Below the pieces are notes generated by a model. The model did no database searches and had not been told where the DNA came from. It worked only from the letters and a program-made list of their open reading frames with translations. 64,000 bases of DNA, taken from positions 3,286,001 to 3,350,000 of the forward strand of contig NZ_CP031447.1 in assembly GCF_003391095.1 (NCBI RefSeq), read 5' to 3'. Numbering within the stretch: the stretch's first letter is position 1; each line of letters opens with the position of its first letter. This document shows, one piece after another, positions 16,071 to 24,790 of this stretch. The stretch comes from Austwickia chelonae. GTDB lineage: Bacteria > Actinomycetota > Actinomycetes > Actinomycetales > Dermatophilaceae. A program made the translations under genes and the position numbers.

Positions 16071-17342
16071 TCAGCGTCGCGCTCTGCCGAAGGCGCCGCG
16101 CATCTTCGACCAGGCGCTCTCAGGCAGAGCATGGACGAAGACCTTGCGCCACACGCTGGCCAGCTGACGCGGCAACGAGCCCGCCTCGTAGTGAAGCCCG
16201 TATCGGGAGAAGACCTCTCGAACCTGAGGTGCGATCTCGGCGTATCGATTGCTAGGCAGATCGGGGTACATGTGATGCTCGATCTGGTGGGACAGGTTGC
16301 CGCTCATCAGGTGCATGAGCGGTCCCCCGGTGATATTCGCCGAGCCGAGCATCTGACGCAGGTACCATTCGCCGCGACTCTCCCCAGCGATACCTTTCCG
16401 GTCGAAGGTCTCCACGCCAGAAGGAAAGTGGCCGCAGATGATGACCGCATTGCTCCACAGGTTGCGGGCCAGGTTCGCCGTCAGATTGGCGGTGATCGTC
16501 GTGGCCCAGTTCGGCCCGGACACCGCCGGGTGGATCACGTAGTCACGGAGCAGATGGCGACCGACCTTACGAGCCACCCGGGGAGCTTCGGTGCGCAGTC
16601 GTTCCCGGTCGGCCTCGTCGGCACGGCCACTGAGGTGACGGTAGAGATCGAGGTCGTAGAGGGCGATGGAGTACTGGAAGAAAACGGCGTTCAGCACATT
16701 CCATACCGGCTGGAATACATAGATCGGATGCCAACGCTGGTCCGGATCGACCCGCAGGATGCCGTAGCCGAGGTCGTTGTCCATGCCGATGACATTGGTG
16801 TATGTGTGGTGCAGTTCGTTGTGGCTGTGCTTCCACAGCGAGGCCGGAGCGACGTTGTCCCATTCCCAGGTGCTGGAGTGGATCGCCGGATCCCGCATCC
16901 AGTCCCATTGGCCATGCATGATGTTGTGGCCGATCTCCATGTTCTCCAAGATCTTCGCGATCGACAGCCCGGCCGTACCGATGACCCAGGCCACAGGATG
17001 TCCGGAGAAGAGGAGCACGATCCGGGAACCGGCTTCCAGGCGTCGTTGGCCGTCGACCAGCCGCCGGATGTAGGCCGCGTCGGCTGCCCCTCGCGACGCG
17101 AGGACCTTCTCCCGAATGGCATCGAGTTCTCGGGCGAGCTCGTCGATCTGGGCAGGCGTGAGATGCCCGGCCGGGTCATTTCCGCCGGAAGGCTTCGGAG
17201 CCCAGTGCCGCCGGGTGGTGGCCGCGCCGACGCGGGACGAGACTCCGGCCCGGGGCGCTTCCGGTGCCGGGTTCCCGGTGGCGGGAGTGGCTTCGTCCCC
17301 GGTGTCGGTCGGGCCGGGGGTGTGGATCGGGGCGAGGGTCAT
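16071..17342 (-). CDS. Membrane fatty acid desaturase (DesA3-like acyl-CoA delta-9 type)
   Basis: A 423-residue integral membrane di-iron desaturase. The three His boxes are present: HNIMHGQWD, HSHNELHHTY and HQIEHHMYPDLP. Hydrophobic segments around VAWVIGTAGLSIAKIL and two central stretches would form the membrane core. It probably inserts a cis double bond in saturated acyl-CoA or phospholipid chains using electrons from the reductase encoded just upstream, as for the mycobacterial DesA3/Rv3230c pair. The start at 17342 has AGGAG upstream. The N-terminal 80 residues are Pro/Ala-rich. Regiospecificity cannot be read from sequence. Confidence 0.88.
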   Translation of the reverse strand: MTLAPIHTPGPTDTGDEATPATGNPAPEAPRAGVSSRVGAATTRRHWAPKPSGGNDPAGHLTPAQIDELARELDAIREKVLASRGAADAAYIRRLVDGQRRLEAGSRIVLLFSGHPVAWVIGTAGLSIAKILENMEIGHNIMHGQWDWMRDPAIHSSTWEWDNVAPASLWKHSHNELHHTYTNVIGMDNDLGYGILRVDPDQRWHPIYVFQPVWNVLNAVFFQYSIALYDLDLYRHLSGRADEADRERLRTEAPRVARKVGRHLLRDYVIHPAVSGPNWATTITANLTANLARNLWSNAVIICGHFPSGVETFDRKGIAGESRGEWYLRQMLGSANITGGPLMHLMSGNLSHQIEHHMYPDLPSNRYAEIAPQVREVFSRYGLHYEAGSLPRQLASVWRKVFVHALPESAWSKMRGAFGRARR

Positions 17343-17398
17343 CGGACGGCTCCTGTTCGCGGGTGCTCCGGGGTTCTGCGCACGTGTCCGGACGGGTC

Positions 17399-18508
17399 TC
17401 ACAGGTGAAGGGTGCAATCGCCTGCAGCGGCGTGGACGCAGGTCTGTATCTCGATGGGTCCGTCGTCGGGCAGGACGGTGGTGACCTGCCCGTTCCGCAG
17501 ATCGCGGACGCTTCCGTCCAGGAGCGGCACGGAACATCCGAAGCAAATACCCATCCGGCATCCGGAGGGCGCGGGAAGGTCCAGGTTCTCGGCGATGTCC
17601 AGCAGAGAACTGGCGCCATCGGCGTCGACGGTGGTGCCGGTGTGGGCGAAACGGACGGTGCCGCCTTCGGCGACGACAGCGACCGGTGTACGGAAACGTT
17701 CGATGTGCAGCCGGTCGAGGAGGCCTTGACCAGACCAGAGTTGTTCGCAGGTGTCCAGCATGCCGCCGGGCCCGCAGGCCCAGGTGTGTCTGTCACGCCA
17801 GTCCGGGACGAGCAGGTCGAGGGCGTCCGGGGTGTGCAGGTCGAGCCGTCCGCGATCGCCGGTGAGCCATTCGTGGTAGACGATCTCACCGGAAGCGGCC
17901 AGGGTGTGCAGCTCGTCGTGGAAGAGGACTTGCCCGTCCGTGGGCGCGCAGTGCACGAGGGTCACATCGGCCAGCGCAGTTCCGTCGTTGCGCAGCATGC
18001 CGATGATCGGGGTCAGCCCGCTTCCTGCGGTGAGGAAGAGCACTTTGTCAGGGATCGCAGCAGGCATGACGAAGTCGCCGGTGGCCTGGTCGAGGTGGAT
18101 CAGCGTGCCGGTCTCGATGTGGTCGACGAGATACGAGGAGACATGTCCGGCCCGGGTGACAGTGACAGCGATACAACCGCCAGGCGCGGCGACCGGACTC
18201 GTCAGGGAGTAGGCCCGCCAGTGTCGTACACCGTCGACGTCCACCCCGAGGCGGACGTACTGGCCGGGCAGGTGGGCGCGCCAACCGCGGCCTGGGCGGA
18301 TGACGAGGGTGATGGCATCGGGGGTCTCGACGCGTCGTTCGACGATGCGGCCACGCAACCGGGTGGACAGCAGCAGCGGGTCGACGAGTTCGAGGTAGTC
18401 GTGCGGGAGCAGAGGGGTGGTGGCCATCCTGGCGAGGGTCGCCAGATCGGTGCCGATCCGAGTGAAGGTCCCGCGCGTGGAGGCCCTGATCTGAAGGGGG
18501 CTACTCAT
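17399..18508 (-). CDS. Ferredoxin reductase-type electron donor (FAD, NAD(P)H, 2Fe-2S) for the desaturase
   Basis: A 369-residue flavoprotein with an FAD-binding barrel (HWRAYSLTSP), an NAD(P)-binding half (LTAGSGLTPIIGML, CGPGGM) and a C-terminal plant-type 2Fe-2S domain (SGCRMGICFGC followed by IQTC). This order matches Rv3230c, the electron donor of DesA3. It is 56 bp upstream of the desaturase on the same strand, so it is the first gene of a two-gene operon. The start at 18508 has GAGGGA directly before the ATG. A PucR-type regulator is divergent. Confidence 0.9.
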   Translation of the reverse strand: MSSPLQIRASTRGTFTRIGTDLATLARMATTPLLPHDYLELVDPLLLSTRLRGRIVERRVETPDAITLVIRPGRGWRAHLPGQYVRLGVDVDGVRHWRAYSLTSPVAAPGGCIAVTVTRAGHVSSYLVDHIETGTLIHLDQATGDFVMPAAIPDKVLFLTAGSGLTPIIGMLRNDGTALADVTLVHCAPTDGQVLFHDELHTLAASGEIVYHEWLTGDRGRLDLHTPDALDLLVPDWRDRHTWACGPGGMLDTCEQLWSGQGLLDRLHIERFRTPVAVVAEGGTVRFAHTGTTVDADGASSLLDIAENLDLPAPSGCRMGICFGCSVPLLDGSVRDLRNGQVTTVLPDDGPIEIQTCVHAAAGDCTLHL

Positions 18509-18587
18509 TCCCTCAGTATTTATCTGTTTGAGTACTGTTTTCCTGCCCGAATAGCGTGAAGGAAGCGCACACTTTTATCATTTTTAG

Positions 18588-19793
18588 ATGAAAAGTGGAG
18601 AGAGTGAGCACGCGGACTGGCAACTCGACCGGGTCAGCTACGACCGGATGCGCGGGGCGCTCGCCGAGGTCGCTGATGCTGCCGTGGCCACGATCATCGA
18701 TGAGGTACCCAGTTATGCCGGTCCGTTCACCGGCCCGCGAGGACAGCGCATCCGTGAGGCCGTGCGTCTCGCCCTGGACGTCTTCCTGACGGTAAGTCTG
18801 CGCGCCGAGGATGTCGCACGCGCTGAAGCGGAGAGTTCCCGGATCACGGTGCGGGCCTATGACCTCGGGCGCGGCGAGGCCCGGGCGGGACGTCCGATGG
18901 ATGCTTTGCTGGCGGCCTATCGCATCGGCGCAGGGGTGTCATGGCGTTTCCTCTCCCGGGAGGCGATCGCCTCGGGGATGCCGGCCGCTCAGGTAGGGCA
19001 GTTCGCCGAGCGGGTGTTCAGCTACATCGATGACCTGTCGGCGGCGAGCGTCACCGGTCACACCGACGAACTCGAGACCCGGGGGCGCGCTCGGGAGCGT
19101 TTGCTGGAGAGGCTGGCTCGAGCATTGGCCGCGGGAGAGCCGGAGGAGGAGCTACGTCGTCGGGCTGATCGCGCCGGCTGGGACCCGCCGTTGACCTTGA
19201 CCGCGGTGTTGCTACCGACCGATGAGGCAGCGATGGTGCGGACGGGGCAGGATCCACGGACATTGTCCGTCACCGGCGAACTACCGGGCCTCGACGACGA
19301 CCTGACATTGCTGTTCATCCCCGAGGTGGGGCCGTCGGATCGATTGGTGCTGCGCCGTCGCCTCTCGGGCCGGCACGCGGTGATCGGTCCGACCCGTCCC
19401 TGGGCATCAGCGATGGCTTCGTTGGCGCGTGCCCGCCGTGCCTGCCCTCAGCCGGGCCCTACGCCCTATGACACCGAGCAGCACCTGGTGGAGCTGGTGG
19501 TGTCGTCGGATCAGGAGGCTTTGACTGATCTGCGTGCTCAAGTACTGGCGCCTTTGGCGGGTCTGCGCCCGGCGGTGCGCGCCCGGTTGGAGGACACCTT
19601 GCGGTCCTGGCTGGCCCGGCAGGGCCGGCGGGAGGCGATGGCGGCGGATCTGTTCGTACATCCCCAGACGGTGCGCTATCGGATGGGTCAGTTGAGGCAG
19701 CTGTACGGGGAGTCCTTGGACGATCCGGCGACGACGACGGCGTTGACCGTGGCTCTGGCTGTTCGTCCGGGGCCTGGCGTGGTCAGCTGTTGA
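18588..19793 (+). CDS. PucR/CdaR-family transcriptional regulator
   Basis: A 401-residue protein with a central helical/GGDEF-like segment and a C-terminal PucR-type HTH (LRSWLARQGRREAMAADLF followed by HPQTVRYRMGQLRQLYG). It is divergent from the desaturase/reductase operon with an 79-bp gap that is AT-rich (TTTATCATTTTTAG), so it probably regulates that operon. Its stop overlaps the stop of the convergent gene by 11 bp. The signal is unknown. Confidence 0.85.
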   Translation: MKSGESEHADWQLDRVSYDRMRGALAEVADAAVATIIDEVPSYAGPFTGPRGQRIREAVRLALDVFLTVSLRAEDVARAEAESSRITVRAYDLGRGEARAGRPMDALLAAYRIGAGVSWRFLSREAIASGMPAAQVGQFAERVFSYIDDLSAASVTGHTDELETRGRARERLLERLARALAAGEPEEELRRRADRAGWDPPLTLTAVLLPTDEAAMVRTGQDPRTLSVTGELPGLDDDLTLLFIPEVGPSDRLVLRRRLSGRHAVIGPTRPWASAMASLARARRACPQPGPTPYDTEQHLVELVVSSDQEALTDLRAQVLAPLAGLRPAVRARLEDTLRSWLARQGRREAMAADLFVHPQTVRYRMGQLRQLYGESLDDPATTTALTVALAVRPGPGVVSC

Positions 19794-20370
19794 TCGTCCG
19801 CTCGACGATTCTCCTGGTCGCGCCCCAGGTCCGCCCCAAGGTGCCGTCGTCGTAGCGGCGCAGCAGGGCATTTTTCTCGCTCGTGCTGATCTTGTCCTCC
19901 CGGACGGCTTCGTCGAGGCGTTTCTCCAGCACGATGCGCCGACGGGCTCGGGCCCGGTTCTGGGCGTTCTCGTACGCCGTGCTGACTCGGTCGACGGGCA
20001 GGCCGAGGGCGGTCGCGGCGATGACGATGCGGTCATGGGGTAACGGGCCGGTATGGCGGGCGTTGTCCCCATTGCTGCGGGCGTGGGCGATGGCCTGGCG
20101 TAGCCGGCTGCGTTCGATCTTGAGTTCGTCGGCCATGTCGTCGAAGACGGATGTGCAGCCAGCCATGCGACGTCGGAGTGCTGCGCGCGCCGTGGGGTCG
20201 GTAGGACACCGGTATTCGGCGTTCTCCTGGTGGGCGGTGGTGCTCTTCGAGAGGGTGTTGATGCCGAGGTCGAGGCCTGCCTCGGTGATCATCGCGGCTC
20301 CGACGACAGCGACCAGCCCGGCAGCGATGGCTGCGGCGATTCCGGCGACGGATTTACTGGGTCTCTTCAC
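19783..20370 (-). CDS. Membrane-anchored helical protein, paralogue of the next gene
   Basis: A 195-residue protein starting MKRPSKSVAG with one hydrophobic segment (IAAAIAAGLVAVVGAAMI), a signal peptide or anchor, then a helix-rich exported part with two Cys (YRCPTDP and MAGCTSV) that could form a disulfide. The segments LKIERSRLRQAIAHAR and RRRIVLEKRLDEA recur in the neighbouring gene, so the two are related. The repeated helix pattern is also seen in other actinomycete exported proteins, but I know no function. It overlaps the PucR gene stop by 11 bp. Confidence 0.65.
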   Translation of the reverse strand: MKRPSKSVAGIAAAIAAGLVAVVGAAMITEAGLDLGINTLSKSTTAHQENAEYRCPTDPTARAALRRRMAGCTSVFDDMADELKIERSRLRQAIAHARSNGDNARHTGPLPHDRIVIAATALGLPVDRVSTAYENAQNRARARRRIVLEKRLDEAVREDKISTSEKNALLRRYDDGTLGRTWGATRRIVERTINS

Positions 20371-20478
20371 GCTGCTTTTTTCACGCTGCTCTCTTAGTAC
20401 CGGTGCTGGTTTCGTGCATGACGAGGCAGAGGGCCCGCTGGTCCGGATCGGGTGGTGGGGTGGAGGGCCGGTGGACGA

Positions 20479-21129
20479 TCAGGGGCGAACGCGGGATGTG
20501 GAGCCACCGCGGAGGAGGTGATCGAGGCGGGTGGCCGTGCCCGGGTGTTTGCTGAGCGTTCTGTCGTCGTAGGCGCGGAGAATTCTGTCGCGCTGCGCAG
20601 GCGTGATTTTTTTGGAGAGTTTGGCTGTTTCAAGGCGTTTTTCGAGTGCGGCTCGGCGGCGGGCGCGTTGTTCGGCGCTGACGGTGTCGAGGCTTCGGCT
20701 GACCTTTTCCGGGGGGACCCCGAGGTGGTGGGCCAGGGTTGCAGCCAGGGTCGCGCGGTCAGGGAGGGCGCGTTTGGTGTGGAGGGCGCGTTTGGTGTGG
20801 AGGGCGCGTTTTTTCTTCAGGTCTGTGCGGGTCAGTTCGATGGCCTTTTTCAGCTGTGCTTGGTCGACCTTGAGTTCGGCGGCGAGGACGGCGAGGAGTT
20901 CACGTTGGGTGAGCCGTTGTCCACGGATCGGGGTCTGGGCGCGTTCGACGAGCAGCCCGCTGGTGGCGATGGGGACGGTTGTGGGGGCGGCGTCGAACTC
21001 GGCAACCGCGGCGACAGGAGCGCTGCGCAAGTGGGTGTGGGGTCTCGGGGAGGGGGTAGCGGTGAGTAGTGCGGCGGTGGCCACGATCGCGCCGCCGATG
21101 GCGATGATGCGCCTCGTCGGTCTTTTCAC
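20479..21129 (-). CDS. Membrane-anchored helical protein with internal 6-residue repeats
   Basis: A 216-residue relative of the downstream gene. It starts with GTG (VKRPTRRIIAIGGAIVATAA) and has GGAGG eight bases upstream. After the hydrophobic anchor come helices LLAVLAAELKVDQAQLKKA and RRRAALEKRLE, matching the paralogue in order and spacing. A basic insert KKKRALHTKRALHTKRAL is encoded by 18-bp tandem repeats. No catalytic motif is seen. Another in-frame start at 21198 would add an unlikely leader. Confidence 0.65.
   Translation of the reverse strand: MKRPTRRIIAIGGAIVATAALLTATPSPRPHTHLRSAPVAAVAEFDAAPTTVPIATSGLLVERAQTPIRGQRLTQRELLAVLAAELKVDQAQLKKAIELTRTDLKKKRALHTKRALHTKRALPDRATLAATLAHHLGVPPEKVSRSLDTVSAEQRARRRAALEKRLETAKLSKKITPAQRDRILRAYDDRTLSKHPGTATRLDHLLRGGSTSRVRP
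20764..20810. repeat. In-frame 18-bp tandem repeat within a coding region
   Basis: The unit GAGGGCGCGTTTGGTGTG occurs at 20764-20781 and 20782-20799, with a partial third copy to 20810. On the coding strand each copy adds six residues (HTKRAL), so copy-number change would keep the frame and alter only the length of a basic segment. Confidence 0.9.
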
Positions 21130-21321
21130 GTGCAGCCTCCTCGATGGCGTGCTGATGGGCACCTGTCCAGGTTGCCTTGTCCAGGTGCGCCCTGACAAGG
21201 AGCCTTATGGAGATGTGACCTGGGCCCGGCGTAGCGCGGTTGCCGGTTCCGGGGTGGGGGTGAAGGATTTTCTTGCTGTTCATCACTGGTTTTCAGGTTG
21301 CGCTGGAGCCCCGTCCCGGGA

Positions 21322-21336
21322 ATATTGCTTCAATAT
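21322..21336. promoter_or_regulatory. Inverted repeat ATATTG-N3-CAATAT upstream of the sulfide operon
   Basis: A perfect 6+6 inverted repeat in an AT-rich patch about 150 bp before the sulfide:quinone oxidoreductase start. It resembles the compact AT-rich sites of ArsR/SmtB-type repressors. The rest of the 358-bp gap (21130-21487) shows the CsoR-type box and no gene. Confidence 0.35.
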
Positions 21337-21411
21337 CGCATATTTTGTAGACGCGATCACGGCGGCGCTCTCTCCTTATGCCCGGTCAAGGACCGAAGTC
21401 CTTACGGACAC

Positions 21412-21427
21412 ATACCCCTAGGGGTAT
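21412..21427. promoter_or_regulatory. CsoR/CstR-type operator ATACCCCTAGGGGTAT
   Basis: A perfect 16-bp palindrome 60 bp before the start of the sulfide-oxidation operon. It has the same TACCCC...GGGGTA core as the csoR operator at 10950 but with 14 rather than 15 bases. CstR, the persulfide-sensing relative of CsoR, controls such genes in other bacteria. No CstR gene is adjacent. Confidence 0.75.
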
Positions 21428-21487
21428 TGTTTTCGCCGGAAAGGTGCCTCTGCGGGTCGCAGGCACCGTACGAGAGGAGACTCGTCC

Positions 21488-22828
21488 ATGCGCCACCTCG
21501 TCATCCTCGGCGGTGGAACCGCCGGCACCATGGCCGCCAACAAACTCCGTCGCAGGCTCCCCCGCACCACATGGTCCATCACCGTCGTCGACCGCGACGA
21601 CCAGCACCACTACCAGCCCGGGTACCTCTTCGTCCCCTTCGGCACCTACACCCGACAGCATGTGGTGCGTTCCCGTCACGCGTTCATCAACGACGGCATC
21701 AACCTCGTACTGGCACCGATCGACCGGGTCGACGCCGAGGACCGCACCGTCCATCTCGCCGACGGCCGCGAGCTGCCCTACGACCAACTCGTCATCGCCA
21801 CCGGGTGCACCCCCCGCCCTGAACTGACGCCGGGGCTCGCCGAAGCGCTCCAGGACGAGAGCGGAGCAGGCCGGGTCCACGAGTTCTACACCCTGCCTGG
21901 CGCCCTCACACTGCACGAAGCACTCTCCCGCTTCACCGGCGGACGTCTCGTCGTCCACCTCAACGAGCTCCCCGTCAAGTGCCCGGTCGCCCCGCTGGAG
22001 TTCGCCTTCCTCGCCGACGAATACCTCACCAAGCGCGGTCTGCGAGAACGCAGCGAGATCATCTACGTCACGCCCCTCGACGGCGCTTTCACCAAGGCCA
22101 CCTGCTCCAAAGCCCTGGGACACCTGCTGGAAGAACGGGGGATCGCCGTGGAGACCGACTTCTTCACCGAACGGGTCGACCAGGACGACACCGGTGGTGC
22201 CGTCGTCTCCTACGACGAGCGTGAAGTCCCCTTCGACCTGCTGGTCACCGTTCCGATCAATACCGGGCAGGAATGGGTCACCCGATCAGGCCTGGGGGAC
22301 GACATGGGCTATGTCCCCACGGACAAGCACACGCTGCGCTCCCAGCAGCACCCTGACATCTGGGTGCTCGGCGACGCCTCGGACATCCCCACCTCGAAGG
22401 CCGGCTCGGTGGCCCATTTCGCCGTCGACACCTTCGAGCGCAACTTCCTCGACGCCTTGGCCGGTCGACCGTTGGCCTCCCGTTTCGACGGCCACGCCAA
22501 CTGCTTCATCGAGTCGGGTTACGGGAAAGCACTCCTCATCGACTTCAATTACGACACCGAGCCGCTTCCCGGCACCTTCCCCATGCCGAAAGTGGGTCCT
22601 ATGCAGCTGTTGAAGGAGACCCGGGCCAACCATCTGGGCAAGCTCGCCTTCCGTCACATCTACTGGAACATCCTGCTTCCCGGCAGGCCCCTGCCGATCG
22701 GTCATGCGATGTCGATGCGCGGCAAGGACGCCTCTGCAGCGGTTGTGCCCTCAAGACCTTCCGCCGCCGAAAGTTTCACCGCTGCCGGCGAGTCCGCGAA
22801 AAAAGCCCCGATCGTTCCGGACTTCTGA
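21488..22828 (+). CDS. sqr: Sulfide:quinone oxidoreductase-type flavoprotein
   Basis: A 446-residue FAD-dependent disulfide-type oxidoreductase that probably oxidises sulfide at the membrane and passes electrons to quinone. It has the N-terminal dinucleotide fold VILGGGTAGT, a second GD motif (IWVLGDASDIPTSKAGS), and Cys107, Cys165 (ELPVKCPVAPLEF), Cys206 and Cys339 (GHANCFIE); two of the last three would carry the polysulfide chain. The C-terminal half has an amphipathic segment for membrane contact. GGAG precedes the ATG. It is first in an operon with DsrC- and DsrE-like genes, behind a CsoR-type palindrome. Confidence 0.87.
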   Translation: MRHLVILGGGTAGTMAANKLRRRLPRTTWSITVVDRDDQHHYQPGYLFVPFGTYTRQHVVRSRHAFINDGINLVLAPIDRVDAEDRTVHLADGRELPYDQLVIATGCTPRPELTPGLAEALQDESGAGRVHEFYTLPGALTLHEALSRFTGGRLVVHLNELPVKCPVAPLEFAFLADEYLTKRGLRERSEIIYVTPLDGAFTKATCSKALGHLLEERGIAVETDFFTERVDQDDTGGAVVSYDEREVPFDLLVTVPINTGQEWVTRSGLGDDMGYVPTDKHTLRSQQHPDIWVLGDASDIPTSKAGSVAHFAVDTFERNFLDALAGRPLASRFDGHANCFIESGYGKALLIDFNYDTEPLPGTFPMPKVGPMQLLKETRANHLGKLAFRHIYWNILLPGRPLPIGHAMSMRGKDASAAVVPSRPSAAESFTAAGESAKKAPIVPDF

Positions 22829-22914
22829 CCCCCCGAGGGCGCTGATCGCTCGCAGGAACGCCCGCCACCGAATCCGCCCCGTGCGCCAGGGCACGAGAGC
22901 CAAGGAGAGATGCC

Positions 22915-23229
22915 ATGCCCACCACCACCATTGCCGGCCGCGACATCGAGGTCAACGACGAAGGTTTCCTGACCGACCCCACCCAGTGGGACGAAGCCCT
23001 CGGCGCGGAGCTGGCTTCCTTGATCGGCGTCGAGATGTCCGAACGGCACTGGGAGGTCATCCGTTTCCTGCGCCGCGATCACTCCTCCCGGGGAGAGACC
23101 CCTACTTTGCGGCGGGTCGCCACCGAAGGTGGATTCCCGACCAAGGAGCTCTTCGACCTCTTCCCGAAGAAACCCGCCAAGAAGATGTCCTATGTGGCGG
23201 GTCTGCCGAAGCCCAAAGGCTGCGTCTGA
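22915..23229 (+). CDS. DsrC/TusE-family sulfur relay protein
   Basis: A 104-residue protein of the DsrC/TusE fold. The family C-terminal arm is present with the penultimate cysteine (Cys103 in LPKPKGCV), which carries persulfide. The second DsrC cysteine, normally about ten residues earlier, is absent: that stretch reads KKMSYVAGL. It is therefore TusE/RspA-like and not a dissimilatory DsrC. Placed between sqr and a DsrE-like gene, it probably receives sulfur from sulfide oxidation. AAGGAGAGATGCC precedes the start. Confidence 0.88.
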   Translation: MPTTTIAGRDIEVNDEGFLTDPTQWDEALGAELASLIGVEMSERHWEVIRFLRRDHSSRGETPTLRRVATEGGFPTKELFDLFPKKPAKKMSYVAGLPKPKGCV

Positions 23230-23285
23230 TTCCCGTAGTTGATCCCCTCGAGGCCGTTTCACCCCGCTTCCCCAGGAGTACCGAC

Positions 23286-23837
23286 ATGAGTGAGACCCCG
23301 TTCGTGCCGAATTTCGGCGACGACGAAGCCGCCCCCACCCGGAAGATGTGTTTCATCTGCAGCAAGGGCAATCTCGACATGGCCTATCCGGCCTTGATCA
23401 TGGGTAATGCCGCCCTGGGCGAAGGATGCGAGGTGCACCTCTTCTTCACTTTCTGGGGATTCGACATCATCAACAAGGCCACGATGGCCAATCTCAAGTT
23501 CACCTTCGCGGGGAACACCGCGATGCACATGGCTGATCTCGAGAAGGTTCGCCCTGGCCTTGGCGCGATGTCGATGCCGCAGCTGTTGGGCGTCCTGCCC
23601 GGCATGACGGGCATCGCCACGAAGATGATGCACAAGCAGCTCGACGACCTGCAGATCCCCACCGTCCCGGAGATGCTCGACCAGATCACCGCAGCCGGGG
23701 GGCACCTCTGGGGATGCCAGCTGTCGGCCGACATGATGAAGCTGACCGAGGGTGATCTCTACGACGGTGTCGAGGGCATCATCAGCGCCACCGACTTCAT
23801 CGAGATCAGCGAAGGCGCGCAGATCATCTTCGTCTGA
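23286..23837 (+). CDS. DsrE/DsrF-like sulfur transferase (DsrE2 type)
   Basis: A 183-residue DsrE-fold protein with Cys22/Cys25 (MCFICSKGNLDMAYPA), a hydrophobic region after VHLFFTFWGFDIINKA, and a conserved Cys144 in GGHLWGCQLSADMM, the likely sulfur carrier. This is the pattern of DsrE2/DUF5939-like peroxiredoxin-family sulfur proteins often next to Sqr. It is probably a persulfide carrier working with the TusE-like protein. AGGAG precedes the start by eight bases. It is last in the operon. Confidence 0.85.
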   Translation: MSETPFVPNFGDDEAAPTRKMCFICSKGNLDMAYPALIMGNAALGEGCEVHLFFTFWGFDIINKATMANLKFTFAGNTAMHMADLEKVRPGLGAMSMPQLLGVLPGMTGIATKMMHKQLDDLQIPTVPEMLDQITAAGGHLWGCQLSADMMKLTEGDLYDGVEGIISATDFIEISEGAQIIFV

Positions 23838-23946
23838 CCCGTCGATCACCCGAACAGCGATCCGGCGAAGTAACTATGTCGGGCTCCCTCGGCCAGGAAG
23901 AGGAACCGGGCACGAGGAAGTATGGGCCGGCCCTAGGCTTACCGGC

Positions 23947-24771
23947 ATGTCCGGCCCATCCCGTCGCACCGTCCTCACCTCTCTGGCTGTTTTCGGTGCG
24001 ATCGGGGTCGGCGGTGGCGCCCTCGGGAAGGTGGCCCCTGACGCCGCAGCCCATCAGGAGGATGTCACTGCGTGGAATAGCGTCCGCATCGAACGCGGCG
24101 TACTCCGTTCCCGGTACCGACGTCGCTATGACAGTGCGTGGCTCCTCGTCCGCCCCAAGCAACCTCGTGGACTGGTCGTGGCTCTGCACGGCAAGGGTGG
24201 GCAGTCCTGGGATTGGGTGCTCAGGCATGACATCGTGGCTGCCGCAGGTGAGAGCTGTGTGGCGGTCGCCGCGATCGACGGTGGCGACACCTGGTGGCAT
24301 CCCCGCACCGGCGGAAGGGAACCTGGCACCGACAGCGGGTCCTTGGTCTTCGACGAACTGTTGCCCTTGATCGCCCGGCACGGCATCGACACCCGACGGA
24401 TGGGGCTGCTCGGCCTGTCGATGGGCGGATTCGGCGCCTTGAGTCTGGCTCAGCGGCACGGCCCGACGCGTTGCGCGGCGGTGGCCACGCTCTCTGCGGC
24501 GGTCTATCGGAACCTGGAGGACTCCGACCCGGAGGCTTTCGACGGTCCCGCAGACTTCGCCGCACACGATGTCATCACCCATGCACACCGGCTACGCGAT
24601 ATTCCGGTGTGGATGACTGTCGGCACTTCGGATGCCTTCGTGGCAGGGAACAGGGCTCTGGCCGGACGCCTCCCCCAGGCTCTCACCGACTTCCGCCCAG
24701 GTGGGCACAACGACCAGTTCTGGGTCGGCCAGGCACGGACCGCGGTCCGTTTCCTGGCTCCTTATCTCTGA
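23947..24771 (+). CDS. Tat-exported alpha/beta-hydrolase (esterase D-like)
   Basis: A 274-residue predicted esterase. The N-terminus SRRTVLTSLAVFGAIGVGG has the twin-arginine motif followed by a hydrophobic core, so folded export by Tat is likely. The mature part has the oxyanion strand VVALHGKGG, nucleophile elbow GLSMGG, and late GHNDQFW with the likely catalytic His. It resembles esterase/feruloyl-esterase-like proteins. The RBS is weak. A 109-bp gap separates it from the DsrE-like gene, and an imperfect terminator hairpin follows (24791-24823). Confidence 0.8.
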   Translation: MSGPSRRTVLTSLAVFGAIGVGGGALGKVAPDAAAHQEDVTAWNSVRIERGVLRSRYRRRYDSAWLLVRPKQPRGLVVALHGKGGQSWDWVLRHDIVAAAGESCVAVAAIDGGDTWWHPRTGGREPGTDSGSLVFDELLPLIARHGIDTRRMGLLGLSMGGFGALSLAQRHGPTRCAAVATLSAAVYRNLEDSDPEAFDGPADFAAHDVITHAHRLRDIPVWMTVGTSDAFVAGNRALAGRLPQALTDFRPGGHNDQFWVGQARTAVRFLAPYL

Positions 24772-24790
24772 GGCGAGCAGGTTTCCGCTG

